Numbered from the stretch's first letter, positions 1 through 10,155 are shown. The stretch: 64,000 nucleotides of DNA from Azorinus chamasolen (GCA_963576725.1 OY755244.1:84625121-84689120); one strand, 5' to 3'. The notes: generated by a model from the letters alone, not told the origin. Translations and numbers: made by a program.

Positions 1-33
1 ATCTATCTGGATTCAACCTATTTGTAAAGGATA

Positions 34-248
34 TTAACATTTAGCCTGCAGTGAGCGGATAAGGGAATAACTATTCAAACAGCTTGGATCCAGATGAGAC
101 GCCGAGTAACTCGGCGTCTCATCAGGATCCAAACTGTTTGATATCCTGATCGCATTTTTGTAGACAAATTGAATATAGCTTGACTTTTGAAAATGTAGTA
201 AGTGAAAAATTGTGTAAAAATAATTTGCTTAGCAGGCTAAAGTTTTAA
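34..248. mobile_element. T1-variant palindromic MITE
   Basis: The element is bounded by TTAACATTTAGCCTGC and its inverse near 232-248, with a palindrome at 77-139 containing GGATCCAGATGAGACG. The same end sequence bounds the copy at 20101-20321. There is no coding capacity. Piggybac-like origin is inferred from the TTAA ends. Confidence 0.75.
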
Positions 249-311
249 CATCCGCCTGTTCGGCGCAGAGGTTTGCCCCATACCTGGTAGAGAGGTCCTT
301 TCACGCCCTGG

Positions 312-511
312 CAAACAAAGTAGACCCATATCAGACAGCTCCTGTAGGAGTCAACTGATCAGGGTCTACTTTGTTTGCTTATGATATAAGATAGATTTGA
401 CTCTACAATACTTGGCGTTGACAATACTTTCTGTGTTTATATGCCATTAAAAGTAATCTTATTAATATTCATGATGTTCGTTAGTTCTTACTTTATCAGG
501 TAGAGGGTTAC
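312..511. mobile_element. T2 MITE, left end eroded
   Basis: A palindrome at 312-379 (CAAACAAAGTAGACCC, apex CTCCTGTAGGAG) is followed by the T2 right flank with ATTAATATTCATGA and the end AGGGTTA near 511. The left TTAA end is not recognisable. Confidence 0.7.
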
Positions 512-960
512 GAAGATGCTGATTGTCTTCGCTCTTGTTTTCCTTTGTTCCAATATTTCAATCTTCTACACATAACTTTGCATTAAAAATGCATACATGT
601 ATATCTCAGGGTTTGTTTATTGTGTGTGAGATTGTGAGCGAATCTGTGAGAAATAGAAGAAAGGAGCATACAGAGAGTAGAAATAAGACCGTGAGTCAGC
701 TCTGAGAGAGAGGCAGAGACAGACAATCAGAGAATACAGACAGAAACATGAAAACAGATACATGTGTTATGTATTACGTTTGTCATTATTAGAAGTAAGT
801 TTCTTTTTTATAGGATGTAATGATATGGAAATGTCAGTTCTTTCTTATCTCATGTGTTAATCCAGTTTGTTTCTTTTTATGTTGTTTAGAGGTCGCATTA
901 ATATACGTCTAATGCATTCATGTGTACTTTTAACTGGCCCCTATGTTATATAATTTCTGA
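512..960. other. No gene seen; GA-rich patch
   Basis: Mostly unique AT-rich sequence with a GAGA-rich stretch around 640-740. A 60-residue open frame here has no recognisable features. Confidence 0.4.
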
Positions 961-964
961 GTCC

Positions 965-1004
965 GAGTTCATTCTCAAGTATGTGATTGGTCAGATTTTG
1001 AGCA
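965..1004. repeat. Fragment of TGATTGGTCAGATT repeat
   Basis: TTCTCAAGTATGTGATTGG followed by TCAGATTTTGAGC recurs at 12721-12760 and 26573-26610, and as a full palindrome at 51982-52088. It is a dispersed repeat of unknown class. Confidence 0.6.
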
Positions 1005-1241
1005 AGCTTCCGTGCATCCGAAAAATATACTGATCAAGCAGGATGTATGGATGCCAATTTAGACATAACTCTTGATACTGACTGGTACTTACAAAGACCA
1101 TGGTCGCAATACATTTTACATGATTGTATTTGATCAACAACCAGTCTTGGGCAGGTGATTTAACCATCCACACGAAGCAATTAATGCCGATGAAAAATAA
1201 ATATCTAAAGCTTTATTATGACATTGCGAACTATAATATTT

Positions 1242-1345
1242 CATAAACAGAGTAAACCCAGATCCGACGGTCCCCAGAGGAGCTGTCTGATCTGGAGCTA
1301 CTTTTTTTCCAATTGCCTGAAATGTGCCTTTATAAGGTATATTTT
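1242..1345. mobile_element. Degenerate T2 MITE core
   Basis: AAACAGAGTAAACCCAGATC faces a decayed complementary arm (CTGTCTGATCTGGAGC). The apex is disrupted and the TTAA ends are lost. Confidence 0.55.
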
Positions 1346-1373
1346 TCATTAGACAAAAACGTATCGAGGACTT

Positions 1374-1430
1374 GGTGCAAAACTATTGTAACTCCTTAAC
1401 TTTGTGAAGGAGTTATAATAGTTTTGCACC
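1374..1430. repeat. Near-perfect 57-nt stem-loop
   Basis: GGTGCAAAACTATTGTAACT pairs with the inverse arm ending AGTTTTGCACC across a short loop at about 1398-1406. It matches none of the hairpin families in the window. Confidence 0.75.
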
Positions 1431-1602
1431 ACGCCCTCGGTATGTGTACATTCAGGTAATATGTCCCCGAAATAGGTATACAGTTGTACGTTTATATCTC
1501 GAACTTCGGGATAAATTCAAGTAAAGGTTCGGTCCTTCCAAACGTTAAAGAATTGTTCTAAAATGTATCACTGCGCATATCTAGAAACACATGTGACGAC
1601 TT

Positions 1603-1806
1603 CAAACAGAGTAGACCCAGATCAGACGGCTCCTATAGGGACCGTCTAATCAAGGTCTGCTCTGTTTGTATATGAATTGAGATAGATACCACTACAGTGT
1701 CTGCCATGTCCAGCATTCCCCGTGTTCATATGCCTTTATAAAAACGAATATAATTAATATTCATGACGTCTTATTTTCTTACATGAATATTCATGAAGTA
1801 AAGGGT
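1603..1806. mobile_element. T2 MITE
   Basis: The palindrome at 1603-1669 (GTAGACCCAGATCAGACGG, apex CTCCTATAGGGA) is followed by the T2 flank with ATTAATATTCATGACGTC and the end AAAGGGTT. The left end is eroded. Confidence 0.75.
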
Positions 1807-1890
1807 TGGTATATTTTATTGCCCAAACATGTTTAATTAATGGACTATTTAATCCTCTGAATGCGAGCAATGAGGGTACTGCCATTTGCC

Positions 1891-1947
1891 AACAGTGAAG
1901 ACACGTATCACTGAGCACTTACAATATCCCAGGGTCTGCACTGTTTG
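1891..1947. mobile_element. Remnant of T2 palindrome
   Basis: AACAGTGAAGACAC and AGGGTCTGCACTGTTT are the outer arms of a T2-type hairpin whose middle has decayed. Confidence 0.4.
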
Positions 1948-2036
1948 ATATCGAAAATCATTAAGCCTGTCTTTCTGCATTAATGGACTATATCAGTAAA
2001 CACTAACAAACCATTCTACTTAAAAAATGCACCATC

Positions 2037-2163
2037 CAACGTGTTATGATACATTACATGTATAACGTGTTATGATAATTACATGTATAACGTGTTATGA
2101 TACAATAACGTGTTATGATACATTACATGTATAACATGTTATGATACATTACATGTATAACAC
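2037..2163. repeat. 26-bp tandem repeat, about 5 copies
   Basis: The unit is approximately TAACGTGTTATGATACATTA plus CATGTA, with one shortened copy near 2102. The array lies at the left edge of a truncated T3 element. Confidence 0.8.
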
Positions 2164-2345
2164 AGTTCTTCATGTTGACGTTTCTGTAAACCTCCCTTTC
2201 TGAAACTAATGTTATAAATAGAGCATTTGCTCCGTATGAGCAAATGCTCTTTTTATAACAATAGTTTCAAAACTACATAATTCTAAAAAAATCCTTTTCT
2301 CTAGCAAATGCTTCTTTTCAGTAGATTTATTCACAGAGATTGGTT
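2164..2345. mobile_element. T3 MITE, TTAA ends lost
   Basis: The palindrome at 2203-2272 reads ATAGAGCATTTGCTCC with apex GTAT. The downstream flank TAGATTTATTCA...AGAGATTGG matches other T3 copies. Confidence 0.75.
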
Positions 2346-2421
2346 CTTAAAAAAATGAGGAAGTGGGGAAGTATGTAAAAAATGAGGAAGTGTGTCACCA
2401 TGCTTGTTTACTTTGTATATA

Positions 2422-2639
2422 TTAAGGTGTCCGATGTACGATACAAAATCTGACAATATGGCTGTCCGAAGTTACCGAGGAAATTTATCGCTTGCACTAT
2501 ATGAAATCTGCCTGTAAGTGAAGAAATATAGTGAAGAAATATAGTTCGGCTATTTTCGTACCGCCATATTGAGCATAGGATAGGTTACGGGATATGCCGA
2601 ATGAAGAAGATGTTCGGAATCTGCACCGGTCACCTTAAA
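2422..2639. mobile_element. MITE with TTAAGGTG ends
   Basis: Inverted ends TTAAGGTGTCCG and CGGTCACCTTAA bound 218 bp that contains no open frame. A related end, AAGGTGTCCGGA, lies near 61149. The class is not assigned. Confidence 0.55.
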
Positions 2640-2655
2640 TTATTTGTAGTATTTA

Positions 2656-2715
2656 GTTAGGTTCATTTAAGTTAGGTTCATTTAAGTTTGGTTCATTTAA
2701 GTTAGGTTCATTTAA
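2656..2715. repeat. 15-bp tandem repeat x4
   Basis: Four head-to-tail copies of GTTAGGTTCATTTAA, one with an A-to-T change. Confidence 0.9.
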
Positions 2716-2900
2716 GTTGATAGGTTCTTCAAATTTACATTTCACATGTAACATTACAGTATTTTGCTTTTGATGAAAGCTTATTTTATGATAACACAAA
2801 GAGAGAAAAATCAATATTTTTTATAGTAAAATTTTGAGAACATTTTAGGAGTTGTGTTTTTTATCTTGCTCCTTATCCGTGTATTCCCGACTCAAATTTG
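2716..2900. other. No feature seen
   Basis: AT-rich sequence with no open frame or repeat that I can relate to the rest of the window. Confidence 0.4.
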
Positions 2901-2902
2901 CA

Positions 2903-2961
2903 AACATTTCAATCCGGATGGGAGTTAGTTCCTCGGCATCTCATCTGGAATCAAGCTGTTC
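2903..2961. mobile_element. Degenerate T1 palindrome
   Basis: AAACATTTCAATCCGGATGG faces CTCGGCATCTCATCTGG. The T1 layout is recognisable but heavily mutated. Confidence 0.5.
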
Positions 2962-2983
2962 AACACTCGACCAATAGTCGAGG

Positions 2984-3180
2984 TACAGTATAGAACCTGT
3001 CTTAAGCAGCCATAAAAATGGGTTTAAATATGGGTCGATAAGGTGGGTGGTAGCTTAATGCAGGTCAACAGTCTTATAGGAGCTTTCTGCATTACTTTTG
3101 CCTAACATCAAGCAACCACCTGCTTATTAAGACACCCGTGGTCGAAAAATGAATGGCCTCTTACGGCAGGTTGTACTGCA
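2984..3180. mobile_element. P2 MITE
   Basis: TACAGTATAGAACCTGTCTT at the left faces ACGGCAGGTTGTACTGCA at the right. The core has TTAATGCAGG...TATAGGAGCTTTCTGCATTA. The ends suggest TA target duplication, pogo/Tc1-like by inference. Confidence 0.7.
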
Positions 3181-3238
3181 CAATATCTTAAGTTCTTTTT
3201 TAGAGCGGGGTCTTAACATTTCGACATTAAAATTTCAG

Positions 3239-3376
3239 ACCAGTTGCATAAAGCTGACTACAGTTTCTACCAATGCCAGAAACTCCTATGTATATATGCC
3301 ATTATAAAAATCATCTAATGAATATTCATGACGTCATTATTTCTGACATGAATATTAAACAAGGAAAGAGTTAAAG
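3239..3376. mobile_element. T2 MITE flank without palindrome
   Basis: It holds the T2 right flank (CAGTTTCTACCAATGCC, AATATTCATGACGTC) and the end GGAAAGAGTTAA, but no hairpin. It is probably a deletion derivative. Confidence 0.55.
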
Positions 3377-3560
3377 GCTGCAGACTCTAATTTAAGTAGG
3401 AATAACGCCTACGAGATAGCAGGGTGGCAGGTTTGGGCCTCCACTCTTTGCTATATTTTTTTATTTGTTTTCTCATGCAGGTGTTATTATGTAAGCTGGC
3501 CGTTTGAAGACATTCGAAAACTAACATTTCTCATGTTCGCGCGTCCTTACTCGCATTTAT

Positions 3561-3628
3561 AAATAGATTGGATCCAGATGAGACACTGAGAAACTCAACA
3601 TCTCAGCAGGATACAAGCTGTAAACCAA
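3561..3628. mobile_element. Degenerate T1 palindrome
   Basis: TTGGATCCAGATGAGAC faces CATCTCAGCAGGATAC. The TTAA ends are not recognisable. Confidence 0.6.
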
Positions 3629-4040
3629 ACTGCGATAGTTTTTAAAGAGACTGAACGTGGTCAATGAATCTTTCAGCAAACTAAAGATTGGACAACCGTG
3701 ATTTGCGTCAGAATGAAAAGGGAAAGACATCCTCCTGTTTGGCTGGATATACATGTATGTGCGTATGTGCGTGACTTGACGTACGTGAGTACATGTATGT
3801 GTGCGTGCGTACGTGCATGTGTGTTTGGGGAAGGATTGTTGATTTATGTAGCATCCCGGGTCGAATTTCAGGTTAGGGTATTAACTTCACAAAGTACTCA
3901 GCCCTTAACTTAATTAATATGCAAGAACAATACGCTGTAATAGTCTGGGAATCTTGAAAATAAATTAATTGCTGAATCTATTGCGTGTAATCACAGTGAC
4001 TGTCTGATATGTGTGTAGACTGTATACAGGCGGTATTATC
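3629..4040. other. No gene seen; GT-rich patch
   Basis: Unique sequence with a degenerate GTGCGTACGTG stretch at 3755-3830. The 71-residue open frame over it follows the low-complexity run and is not credible as a gene. Confidence 0.4.
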
Positions 4041-4044
4041 AGAG

Positions 4045-4253
4045 TACAGTAGAACCCCTCTAATGCGACCACTTAATGAACAAACATGGCTGTCTTCATA
4101 AGCAGGAGGTTGCTTAATACAGGACGAAAGTTATTCAGAAAGCTGCTATATGAGCTTTCTGCATAACTTTCGCCCTGCATTAAGCTACAGCCTGCCTTTG
4201 CCACTGTGAATTATGTCCCTTTTTGGTGGTCGCATTAGAGGGGTTTTACTGTA
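4045..4253. mobile_element. P2 MITE, well preserved
   Basis: TACAGTAGAACCCCTCTAAT and its inverse ending GGGGTTTTACTGTA bound 209 bp. The core palindrome runs from TTAATACAGGACGAAAG to CTTTCGCCCTGCATTAA. TA target duplication is visible. Confidence 0.85.
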
Positions 4254-4716
4254 ATAGTAAATTAAAAGAAACGGATGTTACAATCATTTATAATAGGCAT
4301 GTATGATAGCATGATCATGTCACTAAATATATGGACCATGCCGTGCTATGCACTAAACGATGATTTGGATAATTGAACTTGGTCATCAACAAACACAGTT
4401 TTAGTGAAACTGTATAAATAATTGAATTGCACAAGTCTAATTAATCTAGAATCTAATTGTCAATAAGACGAGAACTTTTGCAAGACATTGTCATACATGT
4501 AAAGACAACAGCGCTGGAGATCCACTGAATTGGGTCTGCACTATTTCTTAATGTGTCAGAAGTAAATTGGTTGATGATGTTACACACTAAAGCTTTCAAA
4601 ACAGGATAGGAAATGAGGAATAAGATAGCTGGGACTATCCAATCAAACGAAAGATGTTTGCGGAAAAAGCGTAAAAATAGTTGAATCAAAACACTACTTA
4701 CCATAGGGTTTATGTG
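4254..4716. other. No gene seen
   Basis: Unique AT-rich sequence. An 83-residue minus-strand open frame (4453-4704) has a hydrophobic start but no motif or homology that I can name. Confidence 0.35.
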
Positions 4717-4958
4717 TTAACCCTTCAAATGATATAATTCTTTTCAAACGGAGTAGATCCAGATCAGACGGCTCCTGTAGGAGGCGTCTGATCAGGATCT
4801 GCTCTGTTCGCTTATACATGTAGCATAATATAGATCTGATTTTACACCTGCTACATTAGCCAAACCTTCCTTTGTCCATATACCATTATAAAAAAAACCA
4901 GCTGATTAATATTCATAGTCATTAATTTTTGCATGAATATTCATTATATAAAGGGTAA
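4717..4958. mobile_element. T2 MITE, both ends present
   Basis: TTAACCCTTC at the left and AAAGGGTAA at the right bound a palindrome at about 4746-4812 with apex CTCCTGTAGGAG, plus the ATTAATATTCAT flank. Confidence 0.8.
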
Positions 4959-5113
4959 AGTAACACATACGCACTTAAATTAGCATTCTGGTTTTCAGAT
5001 CTTCTTTGATTTCCAAGAATTGCTCTAGCGGGACAAGAAAAAACCCCAGAACGGGACGGAAGTAGATCTAACACAGGATTGGCAACGGGACAATTCTGTA
5101 TCTTTCAATATCT

Positions 5114-5296
5114 TTAACTCTTTCTCTGCCGTATGCAACAATATTCATTTTTTAAAAAAAAATTCCTTTAGTTTTGTATCAGAAAGTAACAAACAGTTCA
5201 GATCCAGATGAGACCCTAAGTTACTCGGCGTCTCGTCTGGATGCAAACTGTTTGCATAGGTTATTACAGATGTTATATCGGCAGCGAAACAGTTAA
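5114..5296. mobile_element. T1 MITE
   Basis: TTAACTCTTTCTCTGCC and CGGCAGCGAAACAGTTAA bound a palindrome at about 5192-5260. Its right TTAA is also the left TTAA of the next element. Confidence 0.8.
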
Positions 5297-5540
5297 GTCT
5301 TTCCCTGTTCAATATTCATGTAAGAAAAAATCGCACTATGAATACTTAATAGTTGAAGTTTTATAATGTAAATTTTTCAAGCAAACGTTTGCTTCGGCGA
5401 AACCTGTAGTCTCGGATCTATATCATGTCAAAAGCAAACAGAGTAGACCCTGGTCAGACGGCTCCTACATGAGCCGTCTGATCTGGGTCTGCCCTGTTTG
5501 CAAATGCGTGAAAATGCGTTTATATGAGGGAAAGGCTTAA
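5293..5540. mobile_element. T2 MITE sharing TTAA sites
   Basis: It runs from TTAAGTCTTTCCCTG to GGGAAAGGCTTAA with a palindrome at 5436-5503 (apex CTCCTACATGAG). It lies between two T1 elements and shares a TTAA with each. Confidence 0.85.
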
Positions 5541-5733
5541 CATTTTCGCTGCATTTGGAAAATCTGTGACCACATTGACAAACACTTTAAATCGGCGTCT
5601 CATCAGGATCCAAACTGTTTTAAACGTGCTTCTAATCAGGATCCAACGTGATTTAAACATGATTGGTTTTAATAAAATAGGAAGACAATTCAAACAGACG
5701 ACACATTTTGCAGACGACAAGAAGTACATGTAA
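5537..5733. mobile_element. Rearranged T1 MITE
   Basis: TTAACATTTTCGCTGC starts at the shared TTAA. Inside are two partial right arms (CGGCGTCTCATCAGGATCC, then CTAATCAGGATCC) and the T1 outer motif CAGACGACA. The right TTAA end is missing. Confidence 0.6.
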
Positions 5734-6045
5734 TAGGTTTGGCGCACTAAAATATAGAATAGATCTAAGGGAGGTAACTCGTAAAAAATAACAATAAAAA
5801 TAAACTACATTAGCATTTCTTGGTTCAAATTAAAAACAAATGAAACAAAAAAAAATCTGATTTCAAACACAACATTTACAGAAAAGCCACTGTCTGGCAA
5901 AAATGGTATTATTCCATTGCAAACGACGCCGCCTTGGGTTTGCATCTGCACGCTTTGTACACAAAGCCCCCATAGGGGTCACTTACTTTGTATTTGATAT
6001 AGAATGATATTCATGCATTATTCAAATAGAGAACACCCACATCAG
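5734..6045. other. No clear feature
   Basis: AT-rich sequence. A possible decayed hairpin (CTTTGTACACAAAGCCCC...ACTTTGTATTTG) lies near 5954-5995; I cannot assign it. Confidence 0.35.
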
Positions 6046-6374
6046 ATACATGTACGAACTTCGATATCTCGAACTTCAAGGGGCCATACAAATTATTTCG
6101 AGATAACAGAAGTTCGAGTTATCCGATTTCTGATCTTGACATTTTCTTAAGTTCACAGATTAATGCGGGTCTAAAGTAATGGTGAAAGCTCCTACAGGAG
6201 CTTTCAGCATTACTTTAGACCTTCATTAAGCTGTCAAATATGATTCTAGATATGCCTAGTAATACATTGTAGAGCAATTCATTATATTGTACGTTTAGAA
6301 GGACTAGCCTTTTAGTTCGAGTTATCCCGAAGTTCGAGTTATCCGAGTTCGAAATGTCGGAGTTCAACTGTATC
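6046..6374. mobile_element. P3 MITE with TTCGAGTTATC ends
   Basis: The right end reads GTCGGAGTTCAACTGTA and the left has matching CGAACTTCGATATCTCGAAC. The central palindrome (6150-6235) has apex GCTCCTACAGGAGC. The ends resemble pogo-type MITEs; the core resembles P2. A fragment of the same end lies near 1489-1510. Confidence 0.65.
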
Positions 6375-6384
6375 TTCTTTAGGT

Positions 6385-6549
6385 AGTCAGATCAGGGTCT
6401 GCTGTTTGTGCTTAATATAGATCTGATTCTACTGTTTTGGTCATGGTATAAAAACTTCCCTGGTTTACACTCCGTTATAAAAGTAAGATAACTACTGCTC
6501 ATAAAGTCGTTATTTCTAAAATGAATATTCATTAGGCCAAGGTTAACCG
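6385..6549. mobile_element. Half T2 MITE
   Basis: It starts inside the right arm (AGATCAGGGTCTGCTGTTTG), continues through the T2 flank, and ends CCAAGGTTAA. The left half is gone. Confidence 0.6.
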
Positions 6550-6771
6550 TGATGTTATAATGTAATAAAATTACAACATTATTTTGTCAGTATTCATTTC
6601 CAGTATTTCTGCAACATCGTGAATAATTATGCAGATCAATATACATACAATGTAATTAGAATATGCAAATAACCCAGCTATAAATACAATAAACGCAAAA
6701 GGTAAAAAATGCGACTCAACAGCTAAACGATGCTGAAATAGACATACATACAATAGCTATATATAGTAACA
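6550..6771. other. No feature seen
   Basis: AT-rich unique sequence. A 60-residue minus-strand open frame here shows no recognisable feature. Confidence 0.35.
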
Positions 6772-7381
6772 AGAGTGTTCGGAGGAACACATGTGTCACC
6801 TGCTCGCAGCTGACACAAAAACTGTTAATATGCTGGAGTGAAATCAGAACAAAGGGGAATAACTCAAAAAGTATTGCATGCAGGGTGATGTACCTAAGTT
6901 ACATCAATGGTCCTCAATAAGAGAAAGACACATGTGTAATTTGAAAGCTCTATAATGATTTATTTAGAAATGACAGCCAAAAAAGAAAGTGTAAACAAAG
7001 GGGAATAACTAAAAAAGTATTGCATACTTTGTTATATCAATGGTCCTCAATGAAAGGAAGACACATGTGCAATTTGAAAGCTATATAATGATTAGTTAGA
7101 AGTGACAGACAAAAAAAGAAAGTGTAAACAAAGGGGAATAACTAAAAAAGTATTGCATGCTTTGTTATATCAATGGTCCTCATTGAAAGGAAGACACATG
7201 TGGAATTTGAAAGCTCTATAATGATTAGTTAGAAATGACAGACAAAAAAAGAAAGTGTGGCGGACAGACGGACGGACATATGGACGGACGGACAGACAGA
7301 CATACGGACGGACAGACAGACGACGGGAAAGTGAACCCTAAGTGACACGCTGCCTCTTGGCAGGTGACACAAAAACTGTCT
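6772..7381. mobile_element. Tandem-core element with GACG microsatellite
   Basis: Three units of about 134-145 bp (each starting AACAAAGGGGAATAACT, at 6848, 6993 and 7127) precede a GGACGGACAGAC microsatellite at 7260-7322. TGACACAAAAACTGT occurs near both edges. This organisation matches bivalve pearl/Helentron-like non-autonomous elements; that assignment is inference. Confidence 0.6.
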
Positions 7382-7460
7382 GACTGCAAGAACCACCTAG
7401 CGTTAACCCTATTTCCTGTAGGAATGTAGATGTATTCAAATGTAACAATGTACGCACTAT

Positions 7461-7600
7461 GGCTATATCAGAGCCTGATCATATATAACTGCTTCAGGAT
7501 CTGTCTGCTAGGTGTCTAATCAGAGCCTGGTCATATAACTGTTTCAGGATCTGTCTGCAAGGTGTCTAATCAAAGTCTGGTCATATAACTACTTCAGGAT
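7461..7600. repeat. 50-bp tandem repeat x3
   Basis: GGTGTCTAATCAGAGCCTGG recurs with a 50-bp step at 7511 and 7561, with a less perfect copy before. The units include CAGGATCTG-type pieces like a T2 arm, and a T2-like right end (TTTGCAAATGTGTGAAAATG) follows, so the array probably expanded inside a T2 element. Confidence 0.7.
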
Positions 7601-7640
7601 CTGCCTAATCTGTTTGCAAATGTGTGAAAATGCGTTTATA

Positions 7641-7810
7641 TGAAATAAACGGTTATTTGAAAACTACGTTTGAAAAATCAGACATTATTTTGAGGCAGGC
7701 ACTGTTTTCCAATGTAATGTAAATAATTTATAGTTTGTCAACCATGACCGACTTCGTATTTACTGCAAGGCGTGTTAATTAAATGCGGGGACCGAGTAGA
7801 TGAGAATTTT
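7641..7810. other. No feature seen
   Basis: Unique AT-rich sequence between the 50-bp array and the next hairpin. Confidence 0.3.
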
Positions 7811-7811
7811 G

Positions 7812-7881
7812 CAAACAGTGTAGACACAGATTTAAGGACTCTCGGCGAAGTCCCTTAATCAGGATCTGCACTGTTCGTCAT
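7812..7881. mobile_element. T2-type palindrome, divergent apex
   Basis: GCAAACAGTGTAGACACAGA faces AATCAGGATCTGCACTGTTC. The apex is GGACTCTCGGCGAAGTCC instead of the usual GCTCC form. Confidence 0.6.
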
Positions 7882-8139
7882 ACAGTTCATGTTATTCAGT
7901 GATACATAGTGATCAACTTATATTCAGACTGGCAGAAACCAGTTTTAAGTATTCAGCAGCTTTACGGGTTAAACGAGTCATGTGTAGTAATGTGTTAAAT
8001 ATGAGCAATACACATGTAAAGTCTCCCTACAATGACTACTCAAAACACCTCTATTACTGGACTTCTGTGACAGGTGACAGGTTAAACCAAAACGAATGCT
8101 CTGCCATCCTTTCGTAAGTTAACGACACATAAATTCATT

Positions 8140-8365
8140 TTACCCTCCCCCTCATTTAAACACCTTTTATCATTCCCTGCAGACAGATTATACCCAGATC
8201 AGATGGTTCCGTTTGCTTATGAAATTATAATTGATCTTACTCTTAAGTTTCTACTACATGTAATAATAAAAGTCTATGTGTACATACGCCATTATAAAAA
8301 TCCAGCTGATAAATATTCATAATGGCATTATTTCTTACATAAATATTCAACTGGGAAAGGGTTAA
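8140..8365. mobile_element. T2 MITE with deleted palindrome
   Basis: The left outer arm CCAGATCAGATGGTTCC joins directly to GTTTGCTTATGAAAT, so most of the right arm is missing. The right end GGGAAAGGGTTAA is intact. Confidence 0.7.
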
Positions 8366-8404
8366 GTGGCTTCTTTGGATAGGTTCAACTGCTTTGCCTT
8401 CATA

Positions 8405-8600
8405 TTCACTGACACGGGGTTTGTTGATCCGTGTTACAGGTAGATGTACCCAGCCCCACCCACTTACCCGGCTCACCGACACGGAGTTTGATCCGTGTTA
8501 CAGGTAGATGTACCCAGTCCCACCCACTTACCCTTCTCACCGACACGGTGTTCGATCTGTGTTACATATAGATGTACCCAGTCCCATCCATTCATCCGTC
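8405..8600. repeat. 64-bp tandem repeat x3
   Basis: Units contain CACCGACACGG, CCGTGTTACAGGTAGATG and CCCAGTCCCACCC, with a step of about 64 bp. Related single copies occur at 18395-18465 and 31540-31610. Confidence 0.75.
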
Positions 8601-8688
8601 TCAGATTACAAGGAAACCGCTTTGCTATGAATTGCAACAAAACAAACTTTTTTCTTTGACAATACATGTACTTTTCCTAAGAATTACA

Positions 8689-9030
8689 AGGAAAACGCGC
8701 TCGCATAATAACAACAAGGAAAACGCTTTCGTAGAAGTACAACAAGGAAAGCGTTTTCGTAGTACAACAAGGAAAACCGTTTTCGTAGAAGTACAACAAG
8801 GAAAATGTGTTCGTAGAAGTACAATAAGGAAAATGCTTTCGTAGAAGTACAATAAGGAAAATGCTTTTGTAGAAGTACAATAAGGAAAATGCTTTCGTAG
8901 AAGTACAACAAGGAAAATGCTTTCGCAGAATTACAACAGAAACAATTTTATTCGTAGAATTGCAACAGAAAAAAAACCAGTTCTTTTTCACAGAAGTACA
9001 ACAAGGAAAACGTTTTCGCAGAATGACAAC
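8689..9030. repeat. 28-bp minisatellite, about 12 copies
   Basis: The unit is GTAGAAGTACAACAAGGAAA plus ATGCTTTC. Because 28 is not a multiple of three and the unit lacks stops, several overlapping open frames run through it on both strands; these are not genes. Confidence 0.9.
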
Positions 9031-9206
9031 AAGTACAAGTGCTTTCTTAAGAAAACATCTTACACTTTTAGGCGTAAATACTTTGAGCAAACTGTTATTT
9101 ACGAAAAGTGTCGCCAGTTTATATTCACGAGGCAGCTATTTCTTCCATTTTATTAAAACTTCAGAGATGAAACAATCCGGGTGTTGATGTGTTGTCGAGA
9201 TACATG

Positions 9207-10096
9207 TACAGTAAAACGTCTCTATAACGGCCACTAAATTGTGTTAATTAGTTGGTATTTAGGACAGGTGGTTGCTTAAAAATGTATTATGCGCATTTTT
9301 CGTATTAATCAATCAACACCAGAAGCTGTACATGTATATGTACAATGAAAATAATGCTTACAACCCATTTTCCGACAGGACATATTTGTTAAGCTAAATA
9401 TTATCGTTATCCGAATACTGCTAAATTCTTAAAAAGGAGCCTCCTTTTTAGAAACGGGGATTTTGTACTGAAAGCAACGGACATCTTCGGCCAAGTTCTG
9501 AATGACTCCGATTCCATTTCGGAAACTTCAACGCTTTGAATATTAATTAAATTGTTACCACATCATACCACGTGTACAATGGCTGACACTGGTTGTTGGC
9601 CTACATACATGTAATAGAGTTTATTCAGGAAAATAAGGCAATATGCCCATCTTACCACATATAATTTACATGCAAATATGCTAAATATACCGTTCAATGG
9701 TGTCAATCAAATATAACGGTCAAAGGGAGCTAACTCATACAGGTACATCGAATGATTATTTCCGGTATGTAAAAAATCGAATCTTACGACAGATTCCGGC
9801 CAATGGCAAAGGCTGTTCCGTTGGTTTCCGTAGCAATCCATTTTTCTAGTTTACTGACCGTGCTGTTAATGTTAAATGAGTGTTAAGCGTACATAGATTC
9901 CAATTCTGAAGTCAGTTCGAAACGCAAAATTTGCGGAATTTTGCGCAGCATACATTTTTAAAGCAAGGTGAAAGTAAAACAGAACGCTCCTATAGGAGCG
10001 TTCTGTTTTAATCTCACCTTGCTTTAAGAATCCACCTGCCTTTAAAACAACATATTTGATGTAATTTAGTGGCCGTTATAGAGAGGTTTTTCTGTA
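9207..10096. mobile_element. P1 MITE interrupted by a TTAA element
   Basis: The left part 9207-9279 (TACAGTAAAACGTCTCTATA) and right part 9958-10096 (core GAACGCTCCTATAGGAGCG, end GAGGTTTTTCTGTA) together make an ordinary P1 element. They are separated by a 678-bp insertion at a TTAA. Confidence 0.85.
9280..9957. mobile_element. 678-bp TTAA-flanked insertion
   Basis: It sits between duplicate TTAA sites (9276-9279 and 9958-9961) inside P1. The inverted ends are AAATGTATTATGCGC and GCGCAGCATACATTT, which match imperfectly. Open frames are absent, so it is non-autonomous. It contains TTTATTCAGGAAAA near 9619, shared with 39178. Confidence 0.75.
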
Positions 10097-10155
10097 CTTC
10101 ACCGGGCTCCACATTGTTAACAACTTATCACCCCGTCGTTAGCAAAAAGTTGACA

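Noticed and set aside
8572..9090. Overlapping open frames of 75-137 residues on both strands
   Set aside because: They arise because the 28-bp unit lacks stops; the predicted proteins are repeats of the same low-complexity peptide in several frames.
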